In this document: piece by piece, positions 12,182-23,009 of the stretch
How the letters are laid out: every line of letters starts with the position of its first letter
Position numbering within the stretch: the first letter of the stretch is position 1
NCBI GenBank assembly: GCA_038373865.1
Contig: JAXGGA010005237.1
Location: 16,043 to 80,042 of the forward strand
Direction of reading: 5' to 3'
Length of the DNA stretch: 64,000 nucleotides
From: Uloborus plumipes
Taxonomy: Eukaryota > Arthropoda > Arachnida > Araneae > Uloboridae
Program-made: the position numbers and the translations under genes
The notes under the pieces: generated by a model
The model's input: the letters and a program-made list of their open reading frames with translations, nothing else
Database searches by the model: none
What the model was told of the DNA's origin: nothing

Positions 12182-12862
12182 TAGAGATGGCGCGAAGCGG
12201 CGTTTGGCCGAAGCGCCGAATACCGAAGCATCGGTTTCTGCACATATTTGAAGTTATACCATTTACATATGTAATAAATGCATGAATTATTATACTATAC
12301 TCTATATGTTTCAACATTCTAATCTTACACAGCATTTTTAGCATAACGACTCAGTTTCAAATTAATTTCACTAATTAAAGTATTTATTTGTGTTTTGTAC
12401 TGGTAGCACAAGAAAAGAAAACATTTTTGTAGAGAAAAATACAACGTTAAGTAGGCACAAAATTTGTGCCTCCTATACGTTGTATTTTTCTCTGCATCAA
12501 TAGCACAAAGGTATTTGTAAACTTTAAGACATTTCTGGTTCTTTTTATTGAAATAAGTAGAATGAACACTATTTGGAATAAAAAAGCATGTTCTATAATT
12601 AAGTTGACGTTTATAATAAAACCAACTGATGTGATCAAATATCATATTGCTAGAAATTAGCTGCTATTTGCATTTTATCAACCATATAATAAGAGATGGC
12701 GCGAAGCACAGCTTAGTTAGGCGTCGGATACCGAAGCTTTAGCCAACTAATGGCCGAAGCTGCGGCTGGTGCACATATTGAAGTGTATAAACATTGAATG
12801 CACTAATAAATGCATACATGATACTATTCTCCATATATTTTAATGCTACTAGTTATACACAA
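12182..12862. repeat. Two copies of an AGAGATGGCGCGAAGC repeat
   Basis: AGAGATGGCGCGAAGC begins at 12183 and again near 12692. In each copy it is followed by a GAAGC-rich palindromic block and then TGCACATAT-TGAAG and TAATAAATGCAT words. A related sequence in opposite orientation (CCGAAGCTTCGGTCCATCTCT) lies at about 23110-23172. The ends suggest a transposon terminus, but no matching target duplication was found. Confidence 0.5.
12431..12493. repeat. Short perfect-arm hairpin
   Basis: AGAGAAAAATACAACGT at the left is repeated as its reverse complement at the right. Between them lies a smaller palindrome, AGGCACAAAATTTGTGCCT. It sits inside the first AGAGATGG repeat copy. Confidence 0.7.
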
Positions 12863-12900
12863 TAGGGTGGAGCGAAAAAAATGAATTTTTGATTTTCGTA
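12863..12900 (+). mobile_element. Single TAGGGTGGAGCG terminus
   Basis: TAGGGTGGAGCGAAAAAA matches the left end of the element at 24201. It is inserted in the second AGAGATGG repeat copy (the first copy continues without it). No matching right end was found downstream, so the element is truncated or its other end has decayed. A decayed coding region starts about 250 bp further in, on the minus strand. Confidence 0.55.
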
Positions 12901-13123
12901 AATTGGTATCTTTAATGGTTTTTCAATTTTTGAAAAAAAAAATATTGCAAACGATAAAACTAGTGACGGGTGGTTATTAAATGGAAGAACAAGGTTTGAA
13001 ATGTCCAAAGACTTTTTAAAACCATTTTAGATTATGATTTTAGTTTGTGCATTAGGCTCAAAGTTCATCAAATTTCCCAATATTTCTGATATTTTCAACA
13101 TTTTTTAACTCAGTATTTCCTCT

Positions 13124-13500
13124 CAATATTCACTTGAAGTGTCTTCAAACCTATTTTTATTCATTTTGTTATTACTTTGAGTTATGTAAGTCTTCGCTAG
13201 CTCACGTGGAACTTCCCAGGACTCAGCACAAGGAGGTGACGGAACTTCTAGTACTACATGTGAGCCCTTGCTTCCAACCAATGCGAGCACGTATTCACAT
13301 TTCTTAGATACGTCTTTAACAGTTAAATTGTGCCTTTGTGTAGTAAACTGATCAAATATTTCTGTCAGATATCCTTGTTTTTACTAAACTTTTTCTTTTC
13401 ATGTGAGTACATTCCCATTTTTGAGAGCTTGTGACCTATTTGACAGCTCTTTCAACTGATTGAGTCTTAAATGGCAGTTTAAAAAGAGAGCATTCAGAAA
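13124..13500 (-). pseudogene. Decayed mobile-element-type protein of unknown function
   Basis: Read on the minus strand, a block LPFKTQSVERAVK is followed, after a frame change, by EIFDQFTTQRHNLTVKDV and about 60 further residues rich in conserved-looking positions (YVLALVGSKGSHVVLEV), ending at a stop near 13125. From family knowledge, a (C/K)xTQ(A/S)VER motif occurs near the C-terminus of a widespread uncharacterised transposase-like family in arthropods and cnidarians. I cannot name it further. Several frame breaks show that it is dead. Confidence 0.45.
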
Positions 13501-15819
13501 TCATATTTAAATTCTCAACTTTCATAATCTTTGTAAATATTGTGTTGTTAAATTACGTGTAAAAGATGTCTTTGTAATTTCCACATCCATGACAAGAAAT
13601 CATATCGATATATTTTAAATTTACATTCTCTTTTGCTGACCTTTTTTGTGTTTTATGGTGACTTTTTGTGCTACAACAGGTATGTAAAATAGTTCGTCCA
13701 GTTTACTTCTATTATGATTTATCAACGTTCTGTTAATTTTAATTTTAGTCTCATTTGCCATGATAATTTAATATGCTAGATATTTGATACTGTTTATTGT
13801 TTCGGCAAAATACTCGATTAACAACATTAGTAATTATTTTTGTGCTGCATGGGCTTTATTATAGTGAAATATAGTCTCACAAGATTCAATTGACTTTAAA
13901 TTTATTGTACTGCTTTTAAAATACAGTAGAATTTTTGAAACATAATAAGTTATGATTCAGCAAATTCTCACAAGATTCAGTTGAATATAAATTTGTTGAA
14001 CTTTTTAAAATATAGTAGGATTTTTTCTTTAATGCAAATATATAGCTGAGCAAAAAATGACTATTCTTGTAGAAACTTCAGATTCAAAACTGAAGAATTA
14101 TAAAACAAACTTTGCCTCTGTGTATTAAAGTTTAAATTCACTAATTTTCTGTATCGCAGCATTTATTTATTAAATTTCATAAATTTTAACTTAATCAATT
14201 TTCATGTGCCCTTTATTACGGTAAAATACTTTTTCACAAGATTTAGTTGACTTTAAATTTATTGAACTTGTTATAATTTAATGAGATTTTTTTACGGAAA
14301 AATACAATTTTTAGTGAAATTTGTTAGTCAAATAATTTTTCTTTGGCAGACCGAATATTAAGTGATCAATTAAAATCATTCTGTGGATCTTTATGACATG
14401 TTTGTAGTTATAAAAAACTGTAATGATATTTTTGAATTAGAACATAAGCTTAAAATGTGTTTACATGTGAATTAAAGGAATCTTGCAATTTTTACCGAGA
14501 TTGCATGGAATGATCGGTTATTATCCTGTACTTAATAACTAATTTTTTTGCTGATTCTATAATACATTTGAAACTACAGCATCATAAAACCTCAACTGTT
14601 TGCTTTCCCTAAAAAGATACTGTTTTGCGTAAGAGATTGAAATCACTCTATATTTTACATCATTTCCATTCATTGCATTTAATAAATTTTATATTAAATC
14701 AATTAATATATTATAATTGAAAATAGTTGTTGAAATAACTTGTTTAGTTCCTATTCTGAAAATTGTATTTCAAAAAGTTACCTTTTAATTAAAAATGAAT
14801 AAATGCAGTCATCTACCATTTTTATTTGCATTTTACCTTGTACATATTTTTTTAAAAAAATAAAAATGCAAAATTACTAGCTTTGAAACTTATCTACGAC
14901 TATTTAATGTGTGCTCAACGTAACATTTTGAAACATTTTTCAGAACATGGGTAAGTAAAATAGATTGGAAATGAAGAAACTAAACAGAGTTTAGTTACTC
15001 AAATTTCATTAAAACTTGTTAACTATCTTATTAATTTTACAAACCACTGCAAGAATGTGTTTGAGAAATGATGTCACCTTTATTGCAAAAACCACATTTG
15101 AGAGGTAGTTCTCACTTTTTAAAAATTCATTTTCATGGCTTCATAAATAATGAAAGTCTAGTATAGATACAGGTGAGTTCTTTTTGAATATGAAATTTTT
15201 GTTTATTTTAGTCATGTGATTCTTACCATTTTTTTTTTCAAGTTGCTACACATAATGCATTTTTTAATCTTATTAAACATCAATCAAAAGAAAAGAGAAT
15301 TCATGTTATAATTTTTACAGCAAATAACATTTGTTTGAGATTTTCACTTCAGACAGCATTTGTTTTGAAAAATAGATTTTTAAAAAAAACATCACAATAA
15401 TAAAGAAAGCAACACAAAGTTTTTCTTTTAATGCTCACCTACCTTTGTTTCAGGATCAAACTGACAATTTGTTTTGAAGTAGTGATTTTTGCTATGTCGT
15501 ACAATGGCAAAACTGAAGCTTAATAGCATTTTTTTTTTCTTATCTTGTCCAACTTTCGGTTCTGCTGACAAGATTAGCGAAAATAAGAGCTTATACAACA
15601 ATCAAATCAGAAAATGTTTGAAATAAAGTATTATGCGCAAGATTTTTATATTCTTTGGGAAACATTTTGTTTTGATATATCTAATTAATGTGTCATGGAG
15701 AATTAAAAAATAAAAAAAAGTTTAAAACATGCAAGCATCGGGGTAAAAAAATAAGAAGTTACTATAAACTGACGTTGAAATTCCCCGAATAAACCATTAT
15801 TATTATTATAAACCTATAA
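13501..15819. other. AT-rich stretch with loosely repeated words
   Basis: No gene was recognised. The phrase CACAAGATTCAGTTGACTTT, with variants and followed by AAATTTATTGAAC, recurs near 13877, 13969 and 14238, suggesting old local duplications. Otherwise nothing is seen. Confidence 0.5.
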
Positions 15820-16091
15820 GAGGCACAAATCCTTTTAAATGTAAGGCACTGAAATCAAAAATCAGAGGCACAGACGTTTTCAAATATAAGGCACTGAAAT
15901 CTAAAATCAGAGGCACAAACGTTTTTAAATATAAGGCACTAAAATCTAAAATCAAAGGCACGGTATGTGCCTTTTAATTTCAGAGGCACAAACGGTACCT
16001 TTCATTTTAAATGTGCCTCTTAATTTTCAGAGGCACAAACGGTGCCTTTCATTTTAAATGTGTCTCTTAATTTTCAGAGGCACAGTTTTAA
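15820..16091. repeat. Two adjoining tandem arrays built on AGGCAC
   Basis: Three 45-bp units (starting 15820, 15865 and 15910; each GAGGCAC...TATAAGGCACTGAAATC...) are followed by a short hinge containing GGTATGTGCC. Two 47-bp units follow (GAGGCACAAACGGT-CCTTTC...TGTGCCTCTTAATTTTCA), and a final GAGGCAC. The second unit type is internally self-complementary (AGGCAC and GTGCCT), so each can form a hairpin. Confidence 0.75.
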
Positions 16092-16288
16092 GTGTATTGG
16101 ACAATCGCTTAGCCTTTACTGTAGGATAAACTCTATGAAGATTCGATGAAACAGTTACGACATTGCGACAGCCAACGTGATATTATTTTACCTATCATCG
16201 ATATTTATTCAAAACTTCCTCTCTTTTCTTTTTTGAACCACGTAACTTTAGTTAATGAGCATTTTTCAATCCTATTCTTGCAAAAAAC

Positions 16289-16399
16289 CTTTCTGAGACA
16301 AATGCATATACAATCCTTGAATTCCTTATCAAGGTGAAGTGCTAAACTTCCGAAACAGCTTAGGGCTTCTTCAACAGTCAGACTAAATAATAAACGCAC
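16289..16399 (-). CDS. Candidate minus-strand exon, product unknown
   Basis: The stretch is GC-richer than its surroundings. It is preceded on the minus strand by a plausible acceptor (AATGCATTTAG) and reads VRLLFSLTVEEALSCFGSLA followed by LHLDKEFKDC and seven more residues without a stop. The donor is poor (AAG before GTTTTTTG; an alternative GTATAT lies 5'). I do not recognise the protein. It could be a 5' exon of the HIBCH-like gene, an exon of another minus-strand gene, or chance. Confidence 0.25.
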
Positions 16400-16842
16400 C
16401 TAAATGCATTATGAAACAGTAATTGAATACAGCAAAATATTAATGTTTTAAAGAATTACATTTTTGAAATAGCTTTCTTTCAAAATTTACCTTGAGTATT
16501 TTTCGTAATTTCGAAAAAAAAAAGAAAGAAAAGAATAAAATATTTAAGAAAATTGTGCATTTAAATTTATACATAAGTTAATTTAATTTAATTAAATTTT
16601 TTAAGTTTTAAAAATAATAATTATTATCTATTTTTCAGTCTAAAAACATTTACTAACTTCTTTTCATATAAATTATAGAATCAAAGCAAGAAATCAGCTA
16701 CGGTTAAACAATGCAGACTTTAGTGCCTAGCATCCCTTTTTAGGGACGTTCTTAAATTACTATAAAATCCATAAAAAATTTAAAATGTACAAAATTGCAA
16801 AAAAAAAAAGGTAAACTAAAACATCGATTAAAGTAACAGATA

Positions 16843-18362
16843 CACTGCGATTCAAAAGTTTAGACAAATGGCAAATATGTGAATAAAAAGAAAACTATTC
16901 AACGAAATGCTTTCAAGTTTCTACTGCAGGTACACAATATGGTCCTAAATACGTGTCTGGAGTTTTTAAAACTTTAACTGGAATCAAATTTTGGATAGTA
17001 CAAAAGACATTTTTTTACATTGTTGCAAAAGTTTAGACAATAGTCAGATTTTATGCAAGTATCCCTTAAAATGTGATTGGTGAAGGAAATGCTGTACTTT
17101 ATTATTCATTTATAAAGTGCAGAGATTGCTGAATAAATAATCAAAATCTCTGTAGTTCTCGTGTAAAGAAGATGAGAAAGTTTGAAAGCCGAAATTTGAA
17201 AATGAACCTACTTTATTAATTTTTTGTCTTTTAAATCGGCTCTATATGGTAGTACGTTGTGTTTTACTTTGTGGAGAGCAAATTCAGACATGCGTATCGA
17301 TCAAAAAGTCCAAGAAAAATTAAATTTCTTAAGGATGAAGGGATTGAAAAAACGGCTCGAACTAACAATTTATCCCTTAATCCTACAAAACTTCAACTTG
17401 GGTCAAAAACAGCACGTGACAGCATAAGTAGATGAACAACTGAATTGGAATGCATAAAAAAACAAAGAGTTGTGCTTGAGCCTTTTCGGACAGAGTGTCC
17501 CAAATAAGCCAGATTTTATTGATAAAAGCAGCACAACATATGATCATTGGATATTTCTCAAGTCCCGCGAAAGGAATTCTAATCCATCTAGGCCATCTCA
17601 ATTTTAATAATGTTTATCAAAGAAAGTACTATTCATTTTTTAGTCACGATGATACAGATGCTGCTTTTCACATTAAAATCTGGCTTATTTAGGACACTCT
17701 GCCCGAAAAGGCTCAGGCACAATTCTTTGTTTGTTTTTTTATGCATTCCGATTCAGTTGTTCATCTACTTATGATGTCACGTGCTGTTTTTGACCCAAGT
17801 TGAAGTTTTGTAGGATAAAGGGGCGAATCGTCAGTCTGAGCCGTTTTTTCAATTCCTTCATCCTTAAGAAATATAATTTTTCTTGGACTTTTTGATCGAT
17901 ACGCATGTCTGAATTTGCTCTCCACAAAGTAAAAAACAATCTACTACCATACTAGAGCCGATTTAAATGACAAAAAATTAATAAAGTAGTTTAATTTTCA
18001 AATTTCGGCTTCCAAACTTTCTCATCTTCTTTACACGAGAACTAAAGAGCTTTTGAGATTTTGATTATTTATTCAGCAATCTCTGCACTTTATAAATGAA
18101 TAATACAGTTCCGCATTTCCTCCACCAATCACATTTCAAGGGATATTTGCATAAAATCTGACTATTGTCTAAACTTTTGCAACAATGTAAAAAAATGTCT
18201 TTTGTAATATCCAAAATTTGATTCCAGTTATAGTTTTAAGAACAGTAGACACGTATTTGGGACCATATTGTGTACCTGCAGTAAAAATTTGAAAGTATTT
18301 CGTTGAATAGTTTTCTTTTTATTCACATATTTGCATTTTGTATAAACTTTTGCATCGCAGTG
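16843..18362. mobile_element. 1.5-kb fully palindromic Tc1/mariner-type element with IR/DR layout (copy 1)
   Basis: TA flanks both sides (16841-16842 and 18363-18364). The left end CACTGCGATTCAAAAGTTTA and right end are inverted, and the complementarity runs inward for about 650-690 bp per arm, leaving a loop of about 150 bp centred near 17590. Each arm contains a second copy of the end motif GCAAAAGTTTAGACAA (17025-17040 and 18165-18180) about 170 bp inside, the direct-repeat-within-inverted-repeat plan known from some Tc1 elements. No functional transposase is encoded. Copy 2 is at 47169-48694. Confidence 0.9.
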
Positions 18363-19590
18363 TATATCAAAAACAGATAGATTTACTTGTTAATAACTTT
18401 AAAAACTTAGCTTTTTGTTCTTGAGATTATGAACGATGTAATTCTTCATAAAGATCATAATAAAATGGCTAGATAACACACTTTACAACGGTTATGCGCT
18501 GCAATCTGTTAATAGAGAACTGAAGCAATACCAAAGTAATAATTGAACACATTTATTTGGTTGAAATGTTCATTTTTGGAAAATCAGACACACTTTTTGG
18601 ACCGTCCTTAAAATTGACGCTAGGCATTAATGGGGGAAAATTAATTGCATTAGAAAAAGAATTTATTTTTGCTTTGAACTGAAACGACAGTTCTAATATT
18701 TTTTTATTGGAAATAAGCAATATGAAGCATTACTTGGAATACGAAAAAAGTGTTCTACATTTAAGTTGATGCCTGAACTAAAATCAAATGGTATGAACAA
18801 ATATTAAATCGGAGAATAATTTAACTAGAAATTAGCTACTAGTTATATTATACCTTAATGGTGTCATAGATATCTGAATTTACTTAATTTAAAAATCTTG
18901 AAGTAAATTTAAATTTGTTAGAGTCATGTACGAGCAATTTTCCTTATTTTTCAGTCATTATGTTTTAATTAAAATATTTAATACGTTTAGTTTTGGAAAC
19001 ATTTCTTTCAAAAAGAATTTAATTGAAAATAAGCTTTTGTCTTAAAGTGACAAATGAAATCAAAACTAAATATCTTTCATTAAAAGTGGATGCGCAAGAA
19101 ATAGGAACTGTCTTCGTAGGCTAAATAAAAAATGTATAAAAATTCAGCTTCAATTTACTTTTTGTCAATCCTCAGGATAATTTATAATCTTGTACTATGA
19201 ATAATAATCTTCATCAATATATAGAAAAGGGGTTAAATTTTGTCAACATATTAAAAAATTTAGGAAAAACTGAAACTTTATACTTACAACTTTATTGAAT
19301 AAAATATGACTTAAAAAAATTCCTGGCCTTTTAAGTGTTAAAAACAGGCATTTTTATATCTAAGTTTCAACAGTAAAAATGTGTAAGAAAATCACATTTC
19401 ACTAGATTTTTTTAAAAGCAACTGAAGCTGTCCCTATAATTATTAACTAAATGTATTTAATTGTATTTATCTCATAAGAATTTTCAAGTTAAAAACAATG
19501 TACTGTTAATAATTAAGCAGTTTCTGATTCTAAAGAGTTTAACGTACACAATCAGTTTATTTAAATATATTTTTCTATGTTTTAGTATAC
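18363..19590. other. AT-rich DNA, nothing recognised
   Basis: No reading frame, repeat unit or terminal structure was recognised between the palindromic element and the next transposon. Confidence 0.5.
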
Positions 19591-20656
19591 TATATGGGCA
19601 ATTCCATGCAAGTGTGGAAAAGTGTTGAAAAAATCAAATTACAGCAATGCGTCTGTTTTACATATTTTTTGGTTTAAAAATGTTAGAACTTTATTATTTA
19701 TACTAATTTTTTGTCAAGAATGTAGTATTTTTAGCTTTGGCAGCACTTTGAAGTTGGAAATGGAATATTTAACTTTTGGTAAAGCAAATGGTCAATCTTT
19801 CAACATTGGTAAGTTGCAATTTTTTTCTTTAGATAACTGTTTTAAAGGAAGAATATTGATTATTACACTTTAATTCAATATTGTAAATTGCTAAAACGAG
19901 TGTTTTCAAGTAAATTAAGTGATTTATGTTAACTTCAAAAATGCACTCTTCTATGTAACGTAAGTTACCAAAAACATGTTAAAGTTCATGATGTGAATAA
20001 AGAAAGGGCAATGCAATGTTAACAATGCTATATTTTCTATCTTATAAGTGTGTGTTAAGCAAATAGTTAAAGTTTTTTTTTAAAATATTGTCTATTTAAT
20101 TTTTGTGCTACAATCAAAACGTGTAACGTACGTTACCAAAATATGCAGGTAATGTAAGTTACCCAAGTAGAACTTAAATAGTTGTGTTTATAAAGAAAGT
20201 AAATTGTGAAATAAACCTATGTGGTGAGTAGAAGTAATTTACGCAAGAATTCTTTTGAATTTATACTGTATTTACTTAATTTAAGTTAATCATATTTTTT
20301 AAAATGTCTCTATTTGTTAATAAGATTATAATACACCTCTATTATAAATCATATGTTTCTTTTTGGCTTTTGAGATATTAATTCTCTCTAAACAATATCA
20401 CTGCATTCAGAATATTTAGGAGCAATGTACTATAAATTATTCAAAAATGACTTCTGTTATGATTTAAAGTTATCAAATATGTTTTAGAAGTAACAAATAC
20501 AAAAATATTTTATCTATTACAGGTGAAATACATTTTATTCTGCATTAAAATGCCACTAAACTCTGTAGAAAAGATGCGCTGTAGAAGGAGAATGAGAAAA
20601 GTCATGTGGATATTACAGATTTGTAAATAAAAGTCACTCTTTATGGTATTGAAATA

Positions 20657-22076
20657 CACTGGCGGAAAAAAAAATCCCAACACCAAGAAAGACTTGTGTT
20701 AGATAAACGAAATTTGGTAGGCGTGTTTATACAACTGAAAGATGACATCGATTGAAATTTCGTGTTCCGCGCTTCAGTGTGGCGTAGCTGGCGTCACTCA
20801 AAACATGCAAATAAGGCTTGTTTTAAAAGCGTGTTGTGAAGCTCATGTACATTATTTTTCCGTGAAATTGGACGAATTGCGTTCATTTTAGCCAGGAATA
20901 CCTTTTAAGAAGACGAAGAAGCCATTATCAACAGCTCACCCAGTTTAAACGAGGTCGTACAAATTGGCTACGAGAAGGTGGATTTTCATTCCGCGATATT
21001 GCAGAAAGACTTGGGTGGGAATGTTTCCACCATGCATGATTATTGGAAGCTATGGGCAAGGGATGGTACTACCTCAAGAAGATCGAGTTCCGAGCTGCCA
21101 CGTGGCACGACTGAGAAGGAAGATCGCCGAATCTTGCGTACGGCTGTGGCGCATCGTACTGCATCTGCGGCTGACATTCGAGCTGCAGTTGGCACCGTCG
21201 TGACCCAAAGAATGGTAAGAAACTGTTTACTTCAAGGACAGCTCCGAGCCAGGCAGCCTGTAGCCGGTATTCCATTGACTGCAAACCATTGCCTTTTCCG
21301 ACGGCAGTGGTGCCACGACTGAGCTCACTGGAGGTCGGAGTGGAGATCTGTTGTAATTTTTGATGAAAACAGGTTCTGAATTAGTGCCAATGGTGGCTGT
21401 ATATTGGTCAGAAGGAGGCCAGGGGACCGCCTGCATCCAAGCGGCCTACGGCCTAGACACACGAGACTCACACCTAGAGTCATGGTCTCTGGAGCAATTT
21501 CCTACGTCAGTAGGGGCATTCTTCTGGTTATCCCAAACTCACTGACTGAAAATTTGTTGTCAGTCTGTTAATTTAACCAGTAGTACAGCCCTTCATGAGT
21601 AGCATTCAAGAGGGCGTTTTCCAATCGGATAACGCTCGCCCTCACATCGCTGCTGTAACGCAATGTGCTCTACAGAGTGCTGACATGTTACCATGACCAA
21701 TTGATAACGTATCCAATTGATAACGTATGGGATATCATGGGATGGCACCTCGAGCATCATCCACAGTCAGCAATGACTGTCCTAGTATTGACACAGCAAG
21801 TGCAACAAGCATGGAACTCCATACCAGAAACTGACATTCGGCACCTGTATGACATAATGCATGCACGCTTGCAGGCTTGCCTTCAAAATTCTGGAGATTA
21901 CACCCTCTATTAAATTAACATAATTTCACATTTGCACAGCATTTTCTTGAGCTTAAATTAGCCAGTGATCTTGTACATTTAATCAATTAAACATGTTAAC
22001 TAGACAATTGCATTACCCAAATTTCATTACTCTACGGCAATTTTTTCCTGGTGTTGGGATTTTTTTTCCGCCAGTG
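20657..22076 (+). mobile_element. Tc1-like transposon, CACTGGCGG family (nested copy)
   Basis: The left end CACTGGCGGAAAAAAAAATC and the right end complementary to it are flanked by TA at 20655-20656 and 22077-22078. Length is 1420 bp. It shares nearly all of its sequence with 61833-63260 and its first 300 bp with the truncated copy at 3878-4198. The inverted ends include CCCAACACCA. Confidence 0.92.
20930..21913 (+). pseudogene. Tc1-like transposase, heavily decayed
   Basis: The N-terminal HTH is readable (REGGFSFRDIAERLG), then the frame breaks repeatedly. A SRRSSSELPRG hook follows in another frame. The catalytic-domain landmark QSDNARPHIAAVTQ appears near 21630-21665, followed by a C-terminal tail reading VQQAWNSIPETDIRHLYDIM near 21800-21860. 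Multiple stops and frame changes mean it cannot make active enzyme. Confidence 0.85.
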
Positions 22077-22196
22077 TATGTTAAAAAAAGCAAAATTTAT
22101 CAAAAAATACTTTCTGAAGTTCCGCACATTGACAATGACCATTAAAGAACTAGAAATTAACAAACTACGGGGTTTCGTTTAGTTAAGTTTTTTAAG

Positions 22197-22448
22197 GAAC
22201 AAGAAGAAAAAACAGAGATAAAAGCTGGTGAATGGTGTGTGGTAAAGTACGATAATACATTGTATCCTTGAGTTGTGACGATTATTGAAGAAAACGAGTT
22301 TAAAACATACGGCTGCTGTTGAAACCAATTAAAAATGGCCAGTAACGAGAGATGAAATTCATAATAACAAAGAAAGAATGATTTGTAAAATTGAATTACC
22401 TGAACTTGTTAATAGCAGCAGCCAGTATAGATTTAAGTCTTATGTTGT
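22197..22448 (+). pseudogene. Decayed C-terminal domain of an uncharacterised transposon protein
   Basis: Two readable pieces are separated by an in-frame stop and a frame change. The first has IKAGEWCVVKYDNTLYP, then a stop and VVTIIEENEFK. The second reads WPVTRDEI and ERMICKIELPELV, then a tail ending in a stop. The order W-VV-Y-YP / WP--D-I / ICKI--P resembles the small barrel-like C-terminal domain found in many uncharacterised arthropod transposon proteins. It lies inside the TGGGCAATTCC element, so it probably belonged to that element's own gene. Confidence 0.45.
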
Positions 22449-23009
22449 GTAATATTTTTGATTTTTCATTGAGTTTGGTATTAAATTTCTGTAAATTTAA
22501 TTCATAATTGTTCATTTTCAATATTTCGATCTAAACTAAGCTGTAATTTTCATTCATTAATTTTTGTAATAAAGATATGCTTGTAAGTAAATTTTGTAAC
22601 GTAAGTTACTGTAACATAAGTTACCCAGTTAAAAATACCCATAATTTCAAATTTTTGAAATAAATTTTTAAATTAATGAAAATATATTCCTAAGCATTAT
22701 AAGGAACTGATAAATTATGCTTCAAACAATAAAACAGCTGTAATAGAGCAGAATTTTGCCTCAGAACCAATTTTCATATTATGTCATTCCCTTTTTGTGT
22801 AACGCAAGTTACTGTCTGATCTTTGACTGCCAGATTTTGTAAAATTTAAATGCATCAAATATTTTTGCATTTTAATTTTGCTTTCAACTGTCAATTTCAT
22901 AGAATGCTTTCATACAAGATTTGTACAACAAAATTTGTCTGTACGGAGGTGCTAAATGCATGAGAGTTGGTTGAAATGTAACGTAAGTTACCGTGGAATT
23001 GCCCATATA

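Larger units (their letters stand above)
19595..23005. mobile_element. 3.4-kb element with TGGGCAATTCCA ends (TATA flanks)
   Basis: The ends are TGGGCAATTCCATG and CGTGGAATTGCCCA, flanked by TATA on both sides (19591-19594 and 23006-23009). A palindromic word GTAACGTAAGTTAC and close variants recurs near both ends (around 19965, 20122, 20150, 22597, 22797 and 22978). A decayed coding tail lies at 22197-22448. A 1420-bp Tc1-like copy (20657-22076) is nested inside, so the element proper is about 1.99 kb. The superfamily is not determined. Confidence 0.75.

Noticed and set aside
16205..16289. Continuation of the 16.3-kb exon candidate to the stop at 16205
   Set aside because: The extra residues are lysine-rich, AT-derived sequence, so the candidate is confined to the GC-richer part.
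17224..17427. 67-residue frame as a transposase piece inside the palindrome
   Set aside because: Its mirror is present in the other arm and no HTH or DDE features could be recognised.
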